Source of the DNA: an uncultured Clostridia bacterium
GTDB taxonomy: Bacteria > Bacillota > Clostridia > Oscillospirales > CAG-272
DNA length: 5,172 bases
NCBI GenBank assembly: GCA_937914815.1
Contig: CALDMI010000118.1
Span: 1-5,172, forward strand
Direction: 5' to 3'
The position numbers and the translations under genes are program-made. Positions within the stretch are counted from its first letter, which is position 1. The number at the start of each line of letters is the position of its first letter. The notes under the pieces are model-generated. The model was not told the DNA's origin. It did no database searches and worked only from the letters and a program-made list of their open reading frames with translations. Below are positions 1 to 5,172 of the stretch, one piece after another.

Positions 1-848
1 GCGCACTCCGGGCAGGCGCCTATCGGGCTGTTGAAGGAGAACATGCGCGGCTCAAGCTCCGGGAATGATATACCGTGCTCCTCACAGGCGTATTTCTGCG
101 AGAACTCGAGCTCTTCCCCCTCGCCCTCATGCGGAACGGTGGCTATCACGACTCTGCCGTCCGCGGCGCGGAGCGCCGACTCAATGGAATCCGAGAGGCG
201 GGAGCGTATGCCGTCCTTCATGACAAGGCGGTCAAGCACTATATCTATCGTGTGCTTTATATTTTTGTCAAGGGTTATGGTTTCGGTGAGGTCGTACATA
301 TTGCCGTCGACGCGGACGCGGGTGTAGCCGCTCTTCTTCGCGTCGGAAAAGACCTTTTCGTGCATGCCCTTCTGCGCCCTTACAACCGGGGCGAGGACCA
401 TAAAGCGCGTCCCCTCCGGGAACGTCATAACCCGCTCTACTATCTGATCAAGCGACTGCTGTTTTATCTCCTTGCCGCAGATCGGGCAATGCGGTATGCC
501 GACGCGGGCGTAAAGAAGGCGGAGATAGTCGTATATTTCGGTTACGGTTCCTACCGTCGAGCGCGGGTTCTTCGAGGTCGTTTTCTGGTCTATCGCTATT
601 GCGGGTGAGAGCCCCTCGATGAGGTCGACATCCGGCTTATCCACCTGCCCGAGGAACATTCTTGCATATGACGACAGGCTCTCGACGAAGCGGCGGTGTC
701 CCTCCGCATAGAGGGTATCGAACGCGAGGGAGGATTTTCCCGAGCCGGAGAGCCCGGTCAGGACCACGAGCTTATCCCGCGGGATTGTGACATCTATGTT
801 TTTTAAGTTATTTACTCTTGCGCCTTTGATTACAATATTTCTTTCCAT
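1..848 (-). CDS. uvrA: UvrABC excinuclease subunit A, N-terminal part (runs off left edge)
   Basis: UvrA is the dimeric ABC-type ATPase that scans DNA for bulky lesions and loads UvrB in nucleotide excision repair. The first 282 codons are visible; full-length UvrA is about 940 residues, so roughly 30% is here. Visible landmarks are the Walker A motif GLSGSGKS at residues 32-39, the adjacent conserved stretch around [15 protein letters not shown] (54-68), the Q-loop region [10 protein letters not shown] with Gln88, and the conserved [22 protein letters not shown] (94-115, quoted here only by its ends). The UvrB-binding region and the start of the zinc module follow, with CEEH at 255-258, [10 protein letters not shown] at 264-273 and CPEC at 279-282. 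The ABC signature and Walker B motif lie outside the window. The ATG at 848-846 fits the family N-terminus and has a modest AAAGG ribosome site 6 nt upstream. It follows uvrB by 67 nt on the same strand, so the two are probably co-transcribed. The identification is secure. Confidence 0.97.
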   Translation of the reverse strand, partial: MERNIVIKGARVNNLKNIDVTIPRDKLVVLTGLSGSGKSSLAFDTLYAEGHRRFVESLSSYARMFLGQVDKPDVDLIEGLSPAIAIDQKTTSKNPRSTVGTVTEIYDYLRLLYARVGIPHCPICGKEIKQQSLDQIVERVMTFPEGTRFMVLAPVVRAQKGMHEKVFSDAKKSGYTRVRVDGNMYDLTETITLDKNIKHTIDIVLDRLVMKDGIRSRLSDSIESALRAADGRVVIATVPHEGEGEELEFSQKYACEEHGISFPELEPRMFSFNSPIGACPEC

Positions 849-915
849 GTCTTGCCTTTGTGTATATTTTGTATGCTTTTATTTACATTTTTATGTGATA
901 CTGTGGGGGCGTGTA

Positions 916-2886
916 TTATTTTCCCTCGCGCAGCTCTTTAATTCTGTCGCGGATATACGCCGCCTTTTCAAACTCAAGTGCGCGCGCAGCCTCCCGCATT
1001 TCGGCGGTGAGGTCGGCGATTTTCTTCTCGCGCTGTGCGGCGGTGAGCTTCTTGTTTTCGTTCTTCCGCTTCACATGCTCGGTCTTTTTGCCTATCTCTA
1101 TAATGTCGGCGACGCGCTTTCGCACACTCTCCGGGGTTATGCCGTGCTCCTCGTTATACTCTGTCTGAATACGGCGGCGGCGCTCTGTCTCCTCTATCGC
1201 GCCGCGCATCGAGGCGGTGACGGTATCGGCGTACATTATGACGTGTCCGTTTACGTTTCTCGCCGCGCGCCCGACGGTCTGTATAAGCGATGTTTCGCTG
1301 CGCAGGAAGCCCTCCTTATCCGCGTCAAGGATAGCGACAAGCGAGACCTCGGGAATATCGAGACCCTCACGAAGGAGGTTTATTCCGACGAGGACATCAA
1401 ACTCTCCGAGACGGAGATCACGGATTATCTCCATTCGCTCGATAGTCTCTACCTGGTGGTGGATATATCTGACCTTCACGCCGTTTTCGGCGAGATATTC
1501 TGTTAAGTCCTCTGCCATTTTCTTCGTCATTGTGGTGACGAGAACGCGCTCTCCCCTGCCAGTCACCCCGCGTATTTCGCCGAGGAGGTCATCTACCTGT
1601 CCCTCTATGGGGCGTACCTCTATCTTCGGGTCCACAAGTCCTGTCGGGCGGATAAGCTGCTCTACCGTGTCGGAGCTCTCCTGCCGCTCGTAGTCCCCGG
1701 GGGTCGCGCTGACGAATACGACCTGCCCCATTTTGCTCTCGAACTCGTCAAAATTCAAGGGGCGGTTATCGTATGCCGAGGGGAGGCGGAAGCCGTAATC
1801 TATAAGATTTTTCTTTCTCGCCCTGTCGCCGCCGCTCATACCCCTTACCTGCGGTATTGTGACATGCGACTCGTCGATAAACATGAGATAATCTCTCGGG
1901 AAATAGTCAAGGAGGGTATACGGGGTTGAGCCCGCGGGTCTGCCGGAGAGTATGCGGGAGTAATTCTCGACCCCGGAGCAGAAGCCGACCTCGCGTAGCA
2001 TTTCAAGGTCATATTTCGTCCTCTGCTCTATTCTCTCCGCCTCAAGGAGCATGTCCTTTGATTTGAAGTACTCTACCCTCTCGTGCATCTCGCGCTCTAT
2101 TTCAAGGAGCGCCGCCTCACGTTTATTATCCGAGACCGCGTAATGGGTCGCGGGGAAGATTGCGGCGTATGACAGCCGCTCTGTCACCTCGCCTGTCAGG
2201 ACATTGATTTTTGATACACGGTCTACCTCGTCTCCGAAAAATTCAACCCTTATGGCGGTGTCCTTTCCGGACGAGGGATATATCTCGACGGTGTCTCCGC
2301 GGACGCGGAATTTGTTTCTTACAAAGTTTATATCATTGCGCTCGTAGCTTATTGAGACAAGCCGGGAGATAAGCTCCTCACGCGACAGGGGCATACCGGG
2401 GCGGACGGAGACAAGGAGACTCTCGTACTCCTCCGGGTCACCGAGCGAATATATACAGGAGACCGAGGCGACGATTATGACATCGCGCCGCTCAAAGAGC
2501 GCGGAAGTCGCGCTGTGTCGGAGCATATCAATCTCGTCGTTTATCATTGCATCCTTTTCTATATAGACGTCCTTGCCGGGGATATATGCCTCCGGCTGGT
2601 AATAGTCGTAATAGGAGACGAAGTACTCGACGGCGTTGTCCGGAAAGAACGAGCGGAACTCGGTACACAGCTGTGCGGCGAGGGTCTTGTTATGAGCAAG
2701 AACGAGCGTCGGGCGGTTCAGCCGCGCTATGACGTTTGCCATTGTGAAGGTCTTGCCGGAGCCGGTGACGCCGAGGAGAGTCTGTGCTCTCTCGCCCGCC
2801 TCTATTCCGCGGACGAGGGCATCTATGGCGGCGGGCTGATCTCCCGTCGGCTGATATTCGCTTTTCAGAATGAATTTATCCGGCAT
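916..2886 (-). CDS. uvrB: UvrABC excinuclease subunit B
   Basis: UvrB is the damage-verifying helicase-like subunit of nucleotide excision repair; it receives lesions from UvrA and recruits UvrC for incision. The gene is complete at 656 codons, normal for the family (about 660-670). Landmarks in order: [11 protein letters not shown] (11-21); Walker A GVTGSGKT (39-46); the aromatic beta-hairpin that clamps [15 protein letters not shown] (92-103); the UvrA-interacting domain with [15 protein letters not shown] (190-204); Walker B DESH (338-341); helicase motifs [12 protein letters not shown] and QTVGRAARN in the C-terminal RecA fold; and a C-terminal UVR coiled-coil motif (about 613-654) that contacts UvrC. 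No catalytic residue appears to be missing. One minor variation is Ser147 in SCIYSLGDP, where Gly is common. The ATG at 2886 is preceded by AGGAG at 6-nt spacing and lies about 72 nt downstream of the likely transcription start. uvrA follows on the same strand. Confidence 0.98.
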   Translation of the reverse strand: MPDKFILKSEYQPTGDQPAAIDALVRGIEAGERAQTLLGVTGSGKTFTMANVIARLNRPTLVLAHNKTLAAQLCTEFRSFFPDNAVEYFVSYYDYYQPEAYIPGKDVYIEKDAMINDEIDMLRHSATSALFERRDVIIVASVSCIYSLGDPEEYESLLVSVRPGMPLSREELISRLVSISYERNDINFVRNKFRVRGDTVEIYPSSGKDTAIRVEFFGDEVDRVSKINVLTGEVTERLSYAAIFPATHYAVSDNKREAALLEIEREMHERVEYFKSKDMLLEAERIEQRTKYDLEMLREVGFCSGVENYSRILSGRPAGSTPYTLLDYFPRDYLMFIDESHVTIPQVRGMSGGDRARKKNLIDYGFRLPSAYDNRPLNFDEFESKMGQVVFVSATPGDYERQESSDTVEQLIRPTGLVDPKIEVRPIEGQVDDLLGEIRGVTGRGERVLVTTMTKKMAEDLTEYLAENGVKVRYIHHQVETIERMEIIRDLRLGEFDVLVGINLLREGLDIPEVSLVAILDADKEGFLRSETSLIQTVGRAARNVNGHVIMYADTVTASMRGAIEETERRRRIQTEYNEEHGITPESVRKRVADIIEIGKKTEHVKRKNENKKLTAAQREKKIADLTAEMREAARALEFEKAAYIRDRIKELREGK

Positions 2887-2892
2887 ATTGCG

Positions 2893-2897
2893 CTCCT
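2893..2897 (-). promoter_or_regulatory. Ribosome binding site of uvrB
   Basis: AGGAG on the minus strand, with 6 nt (CGCAAT) between it and the ATG at 2886. It supports that ATG as the uvrB start. Confidence 0.8.
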
Positions 2898-2964
2898 GCC
2901 TCTCTTCCGGCGCCTTTTTTGCACTTTTTGCGCGCGTCTGGCTCTCTTTATTTTTCTCCCTTAT

Positions 2965-2993
2965 ATTTTACCACTTTGATTATTAAATGTAAA
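2965..2993 (-). promoter_or_regulatory. Sigma-A type promoter of the uvrB-uvrA operon
   Basis: On the minus strand there is a -35 element TTTACA (2993-2988, 5 of 6 to consensus), a 17-bp spacer and a -10 element TAAAAT (2970-2965, 5 of 6). The expected start site is near 2958, giving a leader of about 72 nt before uvrB that is purine-rich and holds no clear terminator or riboswitch. The promoter lies between the upstream hairpin at 3027-3047 and uvrB, so the repair genes need not depend on read-through from the lipoprotein gene. I did not find a GAAC-N4-GTTC LexA/DinR box next to it. Confidence 0.75.
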
Positions 2994-3019
2994 GAACGGA
3001 TAAAAATATTTTCGTACTA

Positions 3020-3047
3020 TGAAAATGCGCCCGGACGAGCCGGGCGC
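3020..3047 (-). terminator. Hairpin terminator after the small lipoprotein gene
   Basis: A perfect 8-bp inverted repeat GCGCCCGG / CCGGGCGC with a 5-nt loop (3027-3047). Read on the minus strand, the hairpin begins 9 nt past the lipoprotein stop codon and is followed by ATTTTCA, a short and interrupted T-tract. On the plus strand it is followed by GGGTATA with no T-run, so the minus direction is the likely one. The stem is strong but the U-tract is weak, so termination may be incomplete. Confidence 0.72.
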
Positions 3048-3056
3048 GGGGTATAT

Positions 3057-3245
3057 TCAATTACATTTTGAAAACTCAATACTGCCTACTCCGTTACCGT
3101 TCACGACCGTGTCCTCCCACAGGCGGAGCATTTCAGCCTCTTTTTTCCTGTCTGCTCTGTCGTCGCTGCAACCGGCAAGGACAGGCAGGAGGAGCGATAA
3201 AAGCAAAATCAGCACCACCGGTAACCGCATTTTTCTAATTTTCAT
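3057..3245 (-). CDS. Very small predicted lipoprotein, function unknown
   Basis: This encodes a 62-residue protein that I do not recognise. It has a short basic N-terminus (KIRKMR), a leucine-rich hydrophobic stretch (about 8-21) and a lipobox LAGC ending at Cys26, so it is predicted to be exported, lipidated at Cys26 and anchored to the outer face of the membrane. The mature part is only 37 residues: a charged, probably helical segment (SDDRADRKKEAEMLRLWED), then VVNGNGVGS and a C-terminal end with a second Cys at the penultimate position. I chose the ATG at 3245 because AAAGGAG (3262-3256) is 10 nt upstream of it; the in-frame GTG at 3254 lies only 1 nt from that site. It has its own probable promoter and terminator and is divergent from the MarR gene. 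It could be a full small lipoprotein or the surviving 5' end of a larger one. The ORF is well supported; the function is unknown. Confidence 0.72.
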   Translation of the reverse strand: MKIRKMRLPVVLILLLSLLLPVLAGCSDDRADRKKEAEMLRLWEDTVVNGNGVGSIEFSKCN

Positions 3246-3255
3246 AAAATCCACG

Positions 3256-3262
3256 CTCCTTT
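3256..3262 (-). promoter_or_regulatory. Ribosome binding site that decides the lipoprotein start
   Basis: AAAGGAG on the minus strand. It is 10 nt from the ATG at 3245 but only 1 nt from the alternative in-frame GTG at 3254. The spacing therefore favours the ATG even though the frame stays open further upstream. Confidence 0.65.
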
Positions 3263-3299
3263 ATTCAAAATCACAGCATAATAGAACTGTGTCAAATAC

Positions 3300-3328
3300 A
3301 GAATATCATATATTTGAATTTGTGTCAA
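3300..3328 (-). promoter_or_regulatory. Probable promoter of the small lipoprotein gene
   Basis: On the minus strand there is a consensus -35 TTGACA (3328-3323), a 17-bp spacer and a weaker -10 TATTCT (3305-3300, 4 of 6). The start site would be near 3293, giving a leader of about 48 nt. A second TTGACA occurs at 3295-3290 but has only a poor -10 (GATTTT) at 17-bp spacing. Both lie in a shared 8-bp direct repeat (plus strand TGTGTCAA at 3288-3295 and 3321-3328, 33 bp apart). Confidence 0.5.
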
Positions 3329-3348
3329 TATAAAATGTCGATATAAAA
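3323..3348. repeat. 13-bp tandem repeat in the divergent promoter region
   Basis: Two head-to-tail copies on the plus strand, TGTCAATATAAAA (3323-3335) and TGTCGATATAAAA (3336-3348), differ at one position. The first copy contains the -35 hexamer of the minus-strand lipoprotein promoter. It could be a pair of protein-binding sites or simply a chance duplication in AT-rich DNA. Confidence 0.6.
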
Positions 3349-3358
3349 GTTCTTTTAT
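3343..3358. promoter_or_regulatory. Palindrome between the divergent promoters, possible operator
   Basis: ATAAAAG-TT-CTTTTAT is an inverted repeat with perfect 7-bp arms and a 2-bp centre. It lies 15 bp upstream of the lipoprotein -35 and 17 bp upstream of the marR-type -35. Its length suits a dimeric winged-helix regulator such as the adjacent MarR protein, but AT-rich palindromes also arise by chance, so the operator role is inferred. Confidence 0.4.
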
Positions 3359-3375
3359 TGTTCACAAAGAATTAA

Positions 3376-3404
3376 TTGATTTATCTACAGGAAGAATATA
3401 CAAT
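3376..3404 (+). promoter_or_regulatory. Probable promoter of the MarR-ABC exporter operon
   Basis: -35 TTGATT (3376-3381, 4 of 6), a 17-bp spacer and -10 TACAAT (3399-3404, 5 of 6). The start site would be near 3411, giving a leader of about 40 nt before the ATG at 3451. The -10 is overlapped by the inverted repeat at 3401-3423, which would suit direct repression. Confidence 0.6.
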
Positions 3405-3434
3405 ATTGAATGTTCTAATATTGAAGTATTTCAA
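3401..3434. promoter_or_regulatory. Candidate autoregulatory operator of the MarR-type repressor
   Basis: CAATATT-N9-AATATTG (3401-3423) is a perfect 7-bp inverted repeat covering the -10 element and the predicted start site. It can also be read as a direct repeat of AATATTGAA (3402-3410 and 3417-3425). Directly next to it, and sharing TTG, is a smaller inverted repeat TTGAA-GTAT-TTCAA (3421-3434) that ends at the ribosome binding site. MarR proteins typically bind 16-24 bp palindromes over their own promoter, so the position fits; binding by this protein is inferred. Confidence 0.45.
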
Positions 3435-3439
3435 GGAGG
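3433..3439 (+). promoter_or_regulatory. Ribosome binding site of the MarR-type gene
   Basis: AAGGAGG, a near-complete Shine-Dalgarno sequence, 11 nt before the ATG at 3451. The spacing is slightly long but no closer in-frame start exists. The same frame is open back to 3376, but those upstream codons overlap the promoter and have no ribosome site. Confidence 0.75.
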
Positions 3440-3450
3440 ATTTAATCTTC

Positions 3451-3924
3451 ATGTCAAAGCCGGAAATCAACGGAACGCGGATATTCAACCATGCAAACCG
3501 CATGATAGACGCCTATCACACAGCCCTGCTCCCCCTCTCGCGGGAGGCGCAGCTCCCGCCCGTGGCGCTCGATATTCTCCTCTTCCTCGCAAACAATGAG
3601 GACGCGAGGACAGCCTCCGACATCAGCCGATGTCGCGGGTGGAAGCCCGGGATAGTCTCCGTTCATGCCGAGAGGCTCGTCTCCTGCGGGCTGCTCACCC
3701 GGGTAAGCGTGCCGGGGGACAGGCGCAAGACCCTGCTCCGCCCGACGGAGGCGGCGGAGGGGATTATACGCCTGGGGCGGGAGATACAGCGCGCCTTTGG
3801 CGACGGGATAATGCGCGGGATTGACGGCGAGGAGCTCGAGGTATTCCGCCGGTGTCTTCAGAAGATAGACGAAAATCTCGCCGAGATACAGAAAAACGGA
3901 CTCACAGGAGGGAAAAATGCTTAA
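3451..3924 (+). CDS. MarR-family transcriptional regulator
   Basis: A 157-residue protein of the usual MarR size. These are dimeric winged-helix repressors that normally release DNA on binding a small phenolic or drug-like ligand. The N-terminal helix (about 9-33) would form part of the dimer interface. The DNA-binding domain runs from about 37 to 105: VALDILLFLANN, then TASDISRCRGWKPGIVSVHAERL as helix-turn-helix (54-76, of which the second half is the recognition helix), CGLLTRV, and the wing tip with the hallmark DRRK at 90-93. The last part (about 104-150) is the C-terminal dimerisation helix. Its stop overlaps the start of the ABC exporter gene by 8 nt, so the two are translationally linked, and the likely role is substrate-responsive repression of this operon. 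Cys61 and Cys79 are present, but nothing shows redox sensing. The ligand cannot be predicted. The start is the ATG 11 nt after AAGGAGG. Confidence 0.9.
   Translation: MSKPEINGTRIFNHANRMIDAYHTALLPLSREAQLPPVALDILLFLANNEDARTASDISRCRGWKPGIVSVHAERLVSCGLLTRVSVPGDRRKTLLRPTEAAEGIIRLGREIQRAFGDGIMRGIDGEELEVFRRCLQKIDENLAEIQKNGLTGGKNA
3906..3911 (+). promoter_or_regulatory. Ribosome binding site of the ABC exporter gene, inside the MarR-type gene
   Basis: A perfect AGGAGG, 5 nt before the ATG at 3917 and lying within the last codons of the upstream gene. It fixes the exporter start and the 8-nt gene overlap. Confidence 0.85.
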
Positions 3925-5172
3925 ATTACTGAAAAACATGAGGCGGCGCGAGGTCATCATGACGCTGATATGCGCCGTGCTCGTCGCCGGGCAGGTGTTC
4001 TTTGAGCTGCGGCTACCCGACTATATGACCGAACTCACGACCATGATAAAGACCGGGGGCGAGGTATCGGAGATACTGACGGTCGGTCTGAAAATGCTCG
4101 CATGCGTGCTTATAAGCGCGGTGCTTGCGGTTGCGTGCGGATATCTGGCAGCAAAGATAGCCTCCGGCTTCAGCTTCACGGTGCGGGGCAAGCTCTTTCA
4201 CCACGTTATGGACTGCGGACGGGAGGAGACGCAGGACTTCTCTGTCCCGAGCCTCATAACAAGGACGACAAATGACATAACGCAGATACAGATGATTGTC
4301 GCGATGGGTACGCAGATGCTTATCAAGGCTCCCATTATGGCTGTCTGGGCACTTATAAAGATACTCGGCAAGAGCTGGGAGCTCTCTGCCGTTACCGCCG
4401 GGTTTGTCGTGGCGATATGCGCTACTATCATTTCGATTATGAGCATATGTCTTCCCCGCTTTCGCCGGGTTCAGCGCGCGACGGACAAGATAAACCGGGT
4501 GGCGCGCGAAAACCTGACCGGAATCAACGTTGTGCATGCGTTCAACGCCGAGGACTATCAGAACGAAAAGTTCGATGTCCCGAGCTCGGAGATGTACGGC
4601 TTACAGCTTAAAAATCAGCACCTGTTTGCGCTTATACAGCCTGTAATGGGCTTCGGAATGAACGCGCTCTCGCTCGTTATCTACTGGCTCGGCGCGGCGC
4701 TTATTGACCGCCTCCCGCTCGCGGATCCTGCGGCGCGGCTCACGATGTTCAGCAACATTGTTGTGTTCAGCACATATGCAACCTACGTTGTAATGTCGTT
4801 TATGATGCTCGTCATGATATTCATGCTCCTGCCGCAGGCGCAGGTCTCGGCAGAACGAATAAACGAGGTGCTCGACAAGCGCCCGGTGATACGCGAGGGG
4901 AATGTGACGGAGGCGCCGGAGGTCGGCACCGTGGAGTTTCGCGATGTGTCCTTCCGCTATCCGCATGCGGCGGAGGATGAGCTCCATGACATTTCATTCC
5001 GCGCCGGGCAGGGCGAGACCGTCGCGATAATCGGGGCAACGGGCTCCGGAAAGACGACGCTCGTCAGTATTATCCCCCGCTTCTATGACGCGACGGCGGG
5101 CGATGTGCTTGTCGACGGGGTGAATGTCAAAGACTACCGCTTTGACGCTCTTTACAACCGGATAGGTTATAT
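3917..5172 (+). CDS. ABC exporter half-transporter, membrane domain plus start of ATPase domain (runs off right edge)
   Basis: A type IV (B-family) ABC exporter subunit of the multidrug or lipid type, expected to act in the cytoplasmic membrane. The visible 418 codons contain the transmembrane domain and the start of the nucleotide-binding domain; such proteins are usually 570-600 residues. Hydrophobic segments lie at about 13-30, 56-80, 127-150, 155-180, 240-265 and 275-305, consistent with six helices. The coupling-helix region SLITRTTNDITQIQ (112-125) and the conserved RENLTGINVVHAFNAE (197-212) are typical. The ATPase domain begins near VEFRDVSFRYP (339-349), with the A-loop Tyr348 and Walker A GATGSGKT (373-380). 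The window stops at RIGY (415-418), just before the expected Q-loop, so the signature motif, Walker B and catalytic Glu cannot be judged. A MarR gene followed by such a half-transporter often precedes a second half, making a heterodimer; that partner would lie beyond the window. The substrate is unknown. Confidence 0.95.
   Translation, partial: MLKLLKNMRRREVIMTLICAVLVAGQVFFELRLPDYMTELTTMIKTGGEVSEILTVGLKMLACVLISAVLAVACGYLAAKIASGFSFTVRGKLFHHVMDCGREETQDFSVPSLITRTTNDITQIQMIVAMGTQMLIKAPIMAVWALIKILGKSWELSAVTAGFVVAICATIISIMSICLPRFRRVQRATDKINRVARENLTGINVVHAFNAEDYQNEKFDVPSSEMYGLQLKNQHLFALIQPVMGFGMNALSLVIYWLGAALIDRLPLADPAARLTMFSNIVVFSTYATYVVMSFMMLVMIFMLLPQAQVSAERINEVLDKRPVIREGNVTEAPEVGTVEFRDVSFRYPHAAEDELHDISFRAGQGETVAIIGATGSGKTTLVSIIPRFYDATAGDVLVDGVNVKDYRFDALYNRIGY

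Noticed and set aside
75..608. Plus-strand open frame of 177 codons
   Set aside because: Antisense to well-conserved uvrA sequence; no ribosome site and no recognisable domain.
787..1506. Plus-strand open frame of 239 codons with hydrophobic stretches
   Set aside because: It lies antisense to the 3' end of uvrB and the 5' end of uvrA, which are unambiguous; it has no ribosome site and is a codon-bias shadow.
2515..2979. Plus-strand open frame of 154 codons reaching into the uvrB leader
   Set aside because: Most of it is antisense to the conserved N-terminal part of uvrB, and its end runs across the uvrB promoter; no family resemblance.
2984..3010. Possible LexA/DinR box from the GAAC at 2994-2997 near the uvrB -35
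   Set aside because: There is no GTTC partner at the required 4-bp spacing, so it is only a half-site by chance.
3246..3450. Small RNA, riboswitch or attachment site in the divergent AT-rich gap
   Set aside because: I found no stable GC stem, conserved aptamer core or terminator hairpin; the repeats are short and fit protein-binding sites better.
3454..3960. Minus-strand open frame of 168 codons
   Set aside because: Fully antisense to the MarR-type gene, whose DRRK wing and helix-turn-helix are clear; shadow.
4013..4987. Minus-strand open frames (4013-4537, 4198-4446, 4601-4987)
   Set aside because: All are antisense to the exporter gene, which has conserved motifs throughout; their His/Arg-rich or low-complexity composition is typical of shadows.
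1..5172. CRISPR array, insertion sequence, tRNA or rRNA
   Set aside because: There are no regularly spaced repeats, transposase motifs, terminal inverted repeats or tRNA-like cloverleaf sequences; nearly all the DNA is accounted for by five genes and their control regions.

Overview
The window looks like an ordinary chromosomal segment from a Gram-positive bacterium, most likely a member of the Clostridia (Bacillota). The reasons are a uvrB-uvrA gene order, strong AGGAGG-type ribosome binding sites, AT-rich intergenic DNA with sigma-A-like promoters between GC-rich genes, a lipobox lipoprotein, and a MarR regulator in front of a multidrug-type ABC exporter gene. All genes with enough isoleucines to judge share a preference for the Ile codon ATA (15 of 21 Ile codons in the visible uvrA, 8 of 13 in the marR-type gene), so nothing suggests recent transfer. 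The genus cannot be fixed from the sequence.

Left part, minus strand (1-2993): a nucleotide excision repair operon. A strong promoter at 2965-2993 reads leftward into uvrB (2886-916, complete, 656 codons). After a 67-nt gap comes uvrA (from 848, running off the left edge with its first 282 codons visible). UvrA finds DNA damage and loads UvrB, which verifies the lesion and recruits UvrC (not in the window). No recognisable LexA/DinR box was found at this promoter.

Middle (3020-3450): a perfect 8-bp GC hairpin (3027-3047) closes a very small minus-strand lipoprotein gene (3245-3057, 62 codons). A 205-bp AT-rich divergent region (3246-3450) separates it from the next gene. This region is dense with signals: a minus-strand promoter for the lipoprotein, a plus-strand promoter for the regulator, a 13-bp tandem repeat, a 16-bp near-perfect palindrome, and a 23-bp inverted repeat lying on the -10 element and predicted start site of the regulator gene.

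Right part, plus strand (3451-5172): a MarR-family repressor gene overlaps by 8 nt the start of an ABC exporter half-transporter gene (membrane domain plus the beginning of the ATPase domain, cut by the window end). The expected arrangement is a substrate-sensing MarR repressor controlling its own operon with one exporter half and probably a second half beyond the window.

No mobile element, CRISPR array, structural RNA gene or clearly new system was found. The points most worth a second look are the tiny lipoprotein and the ordered repeats in the divergent control region.
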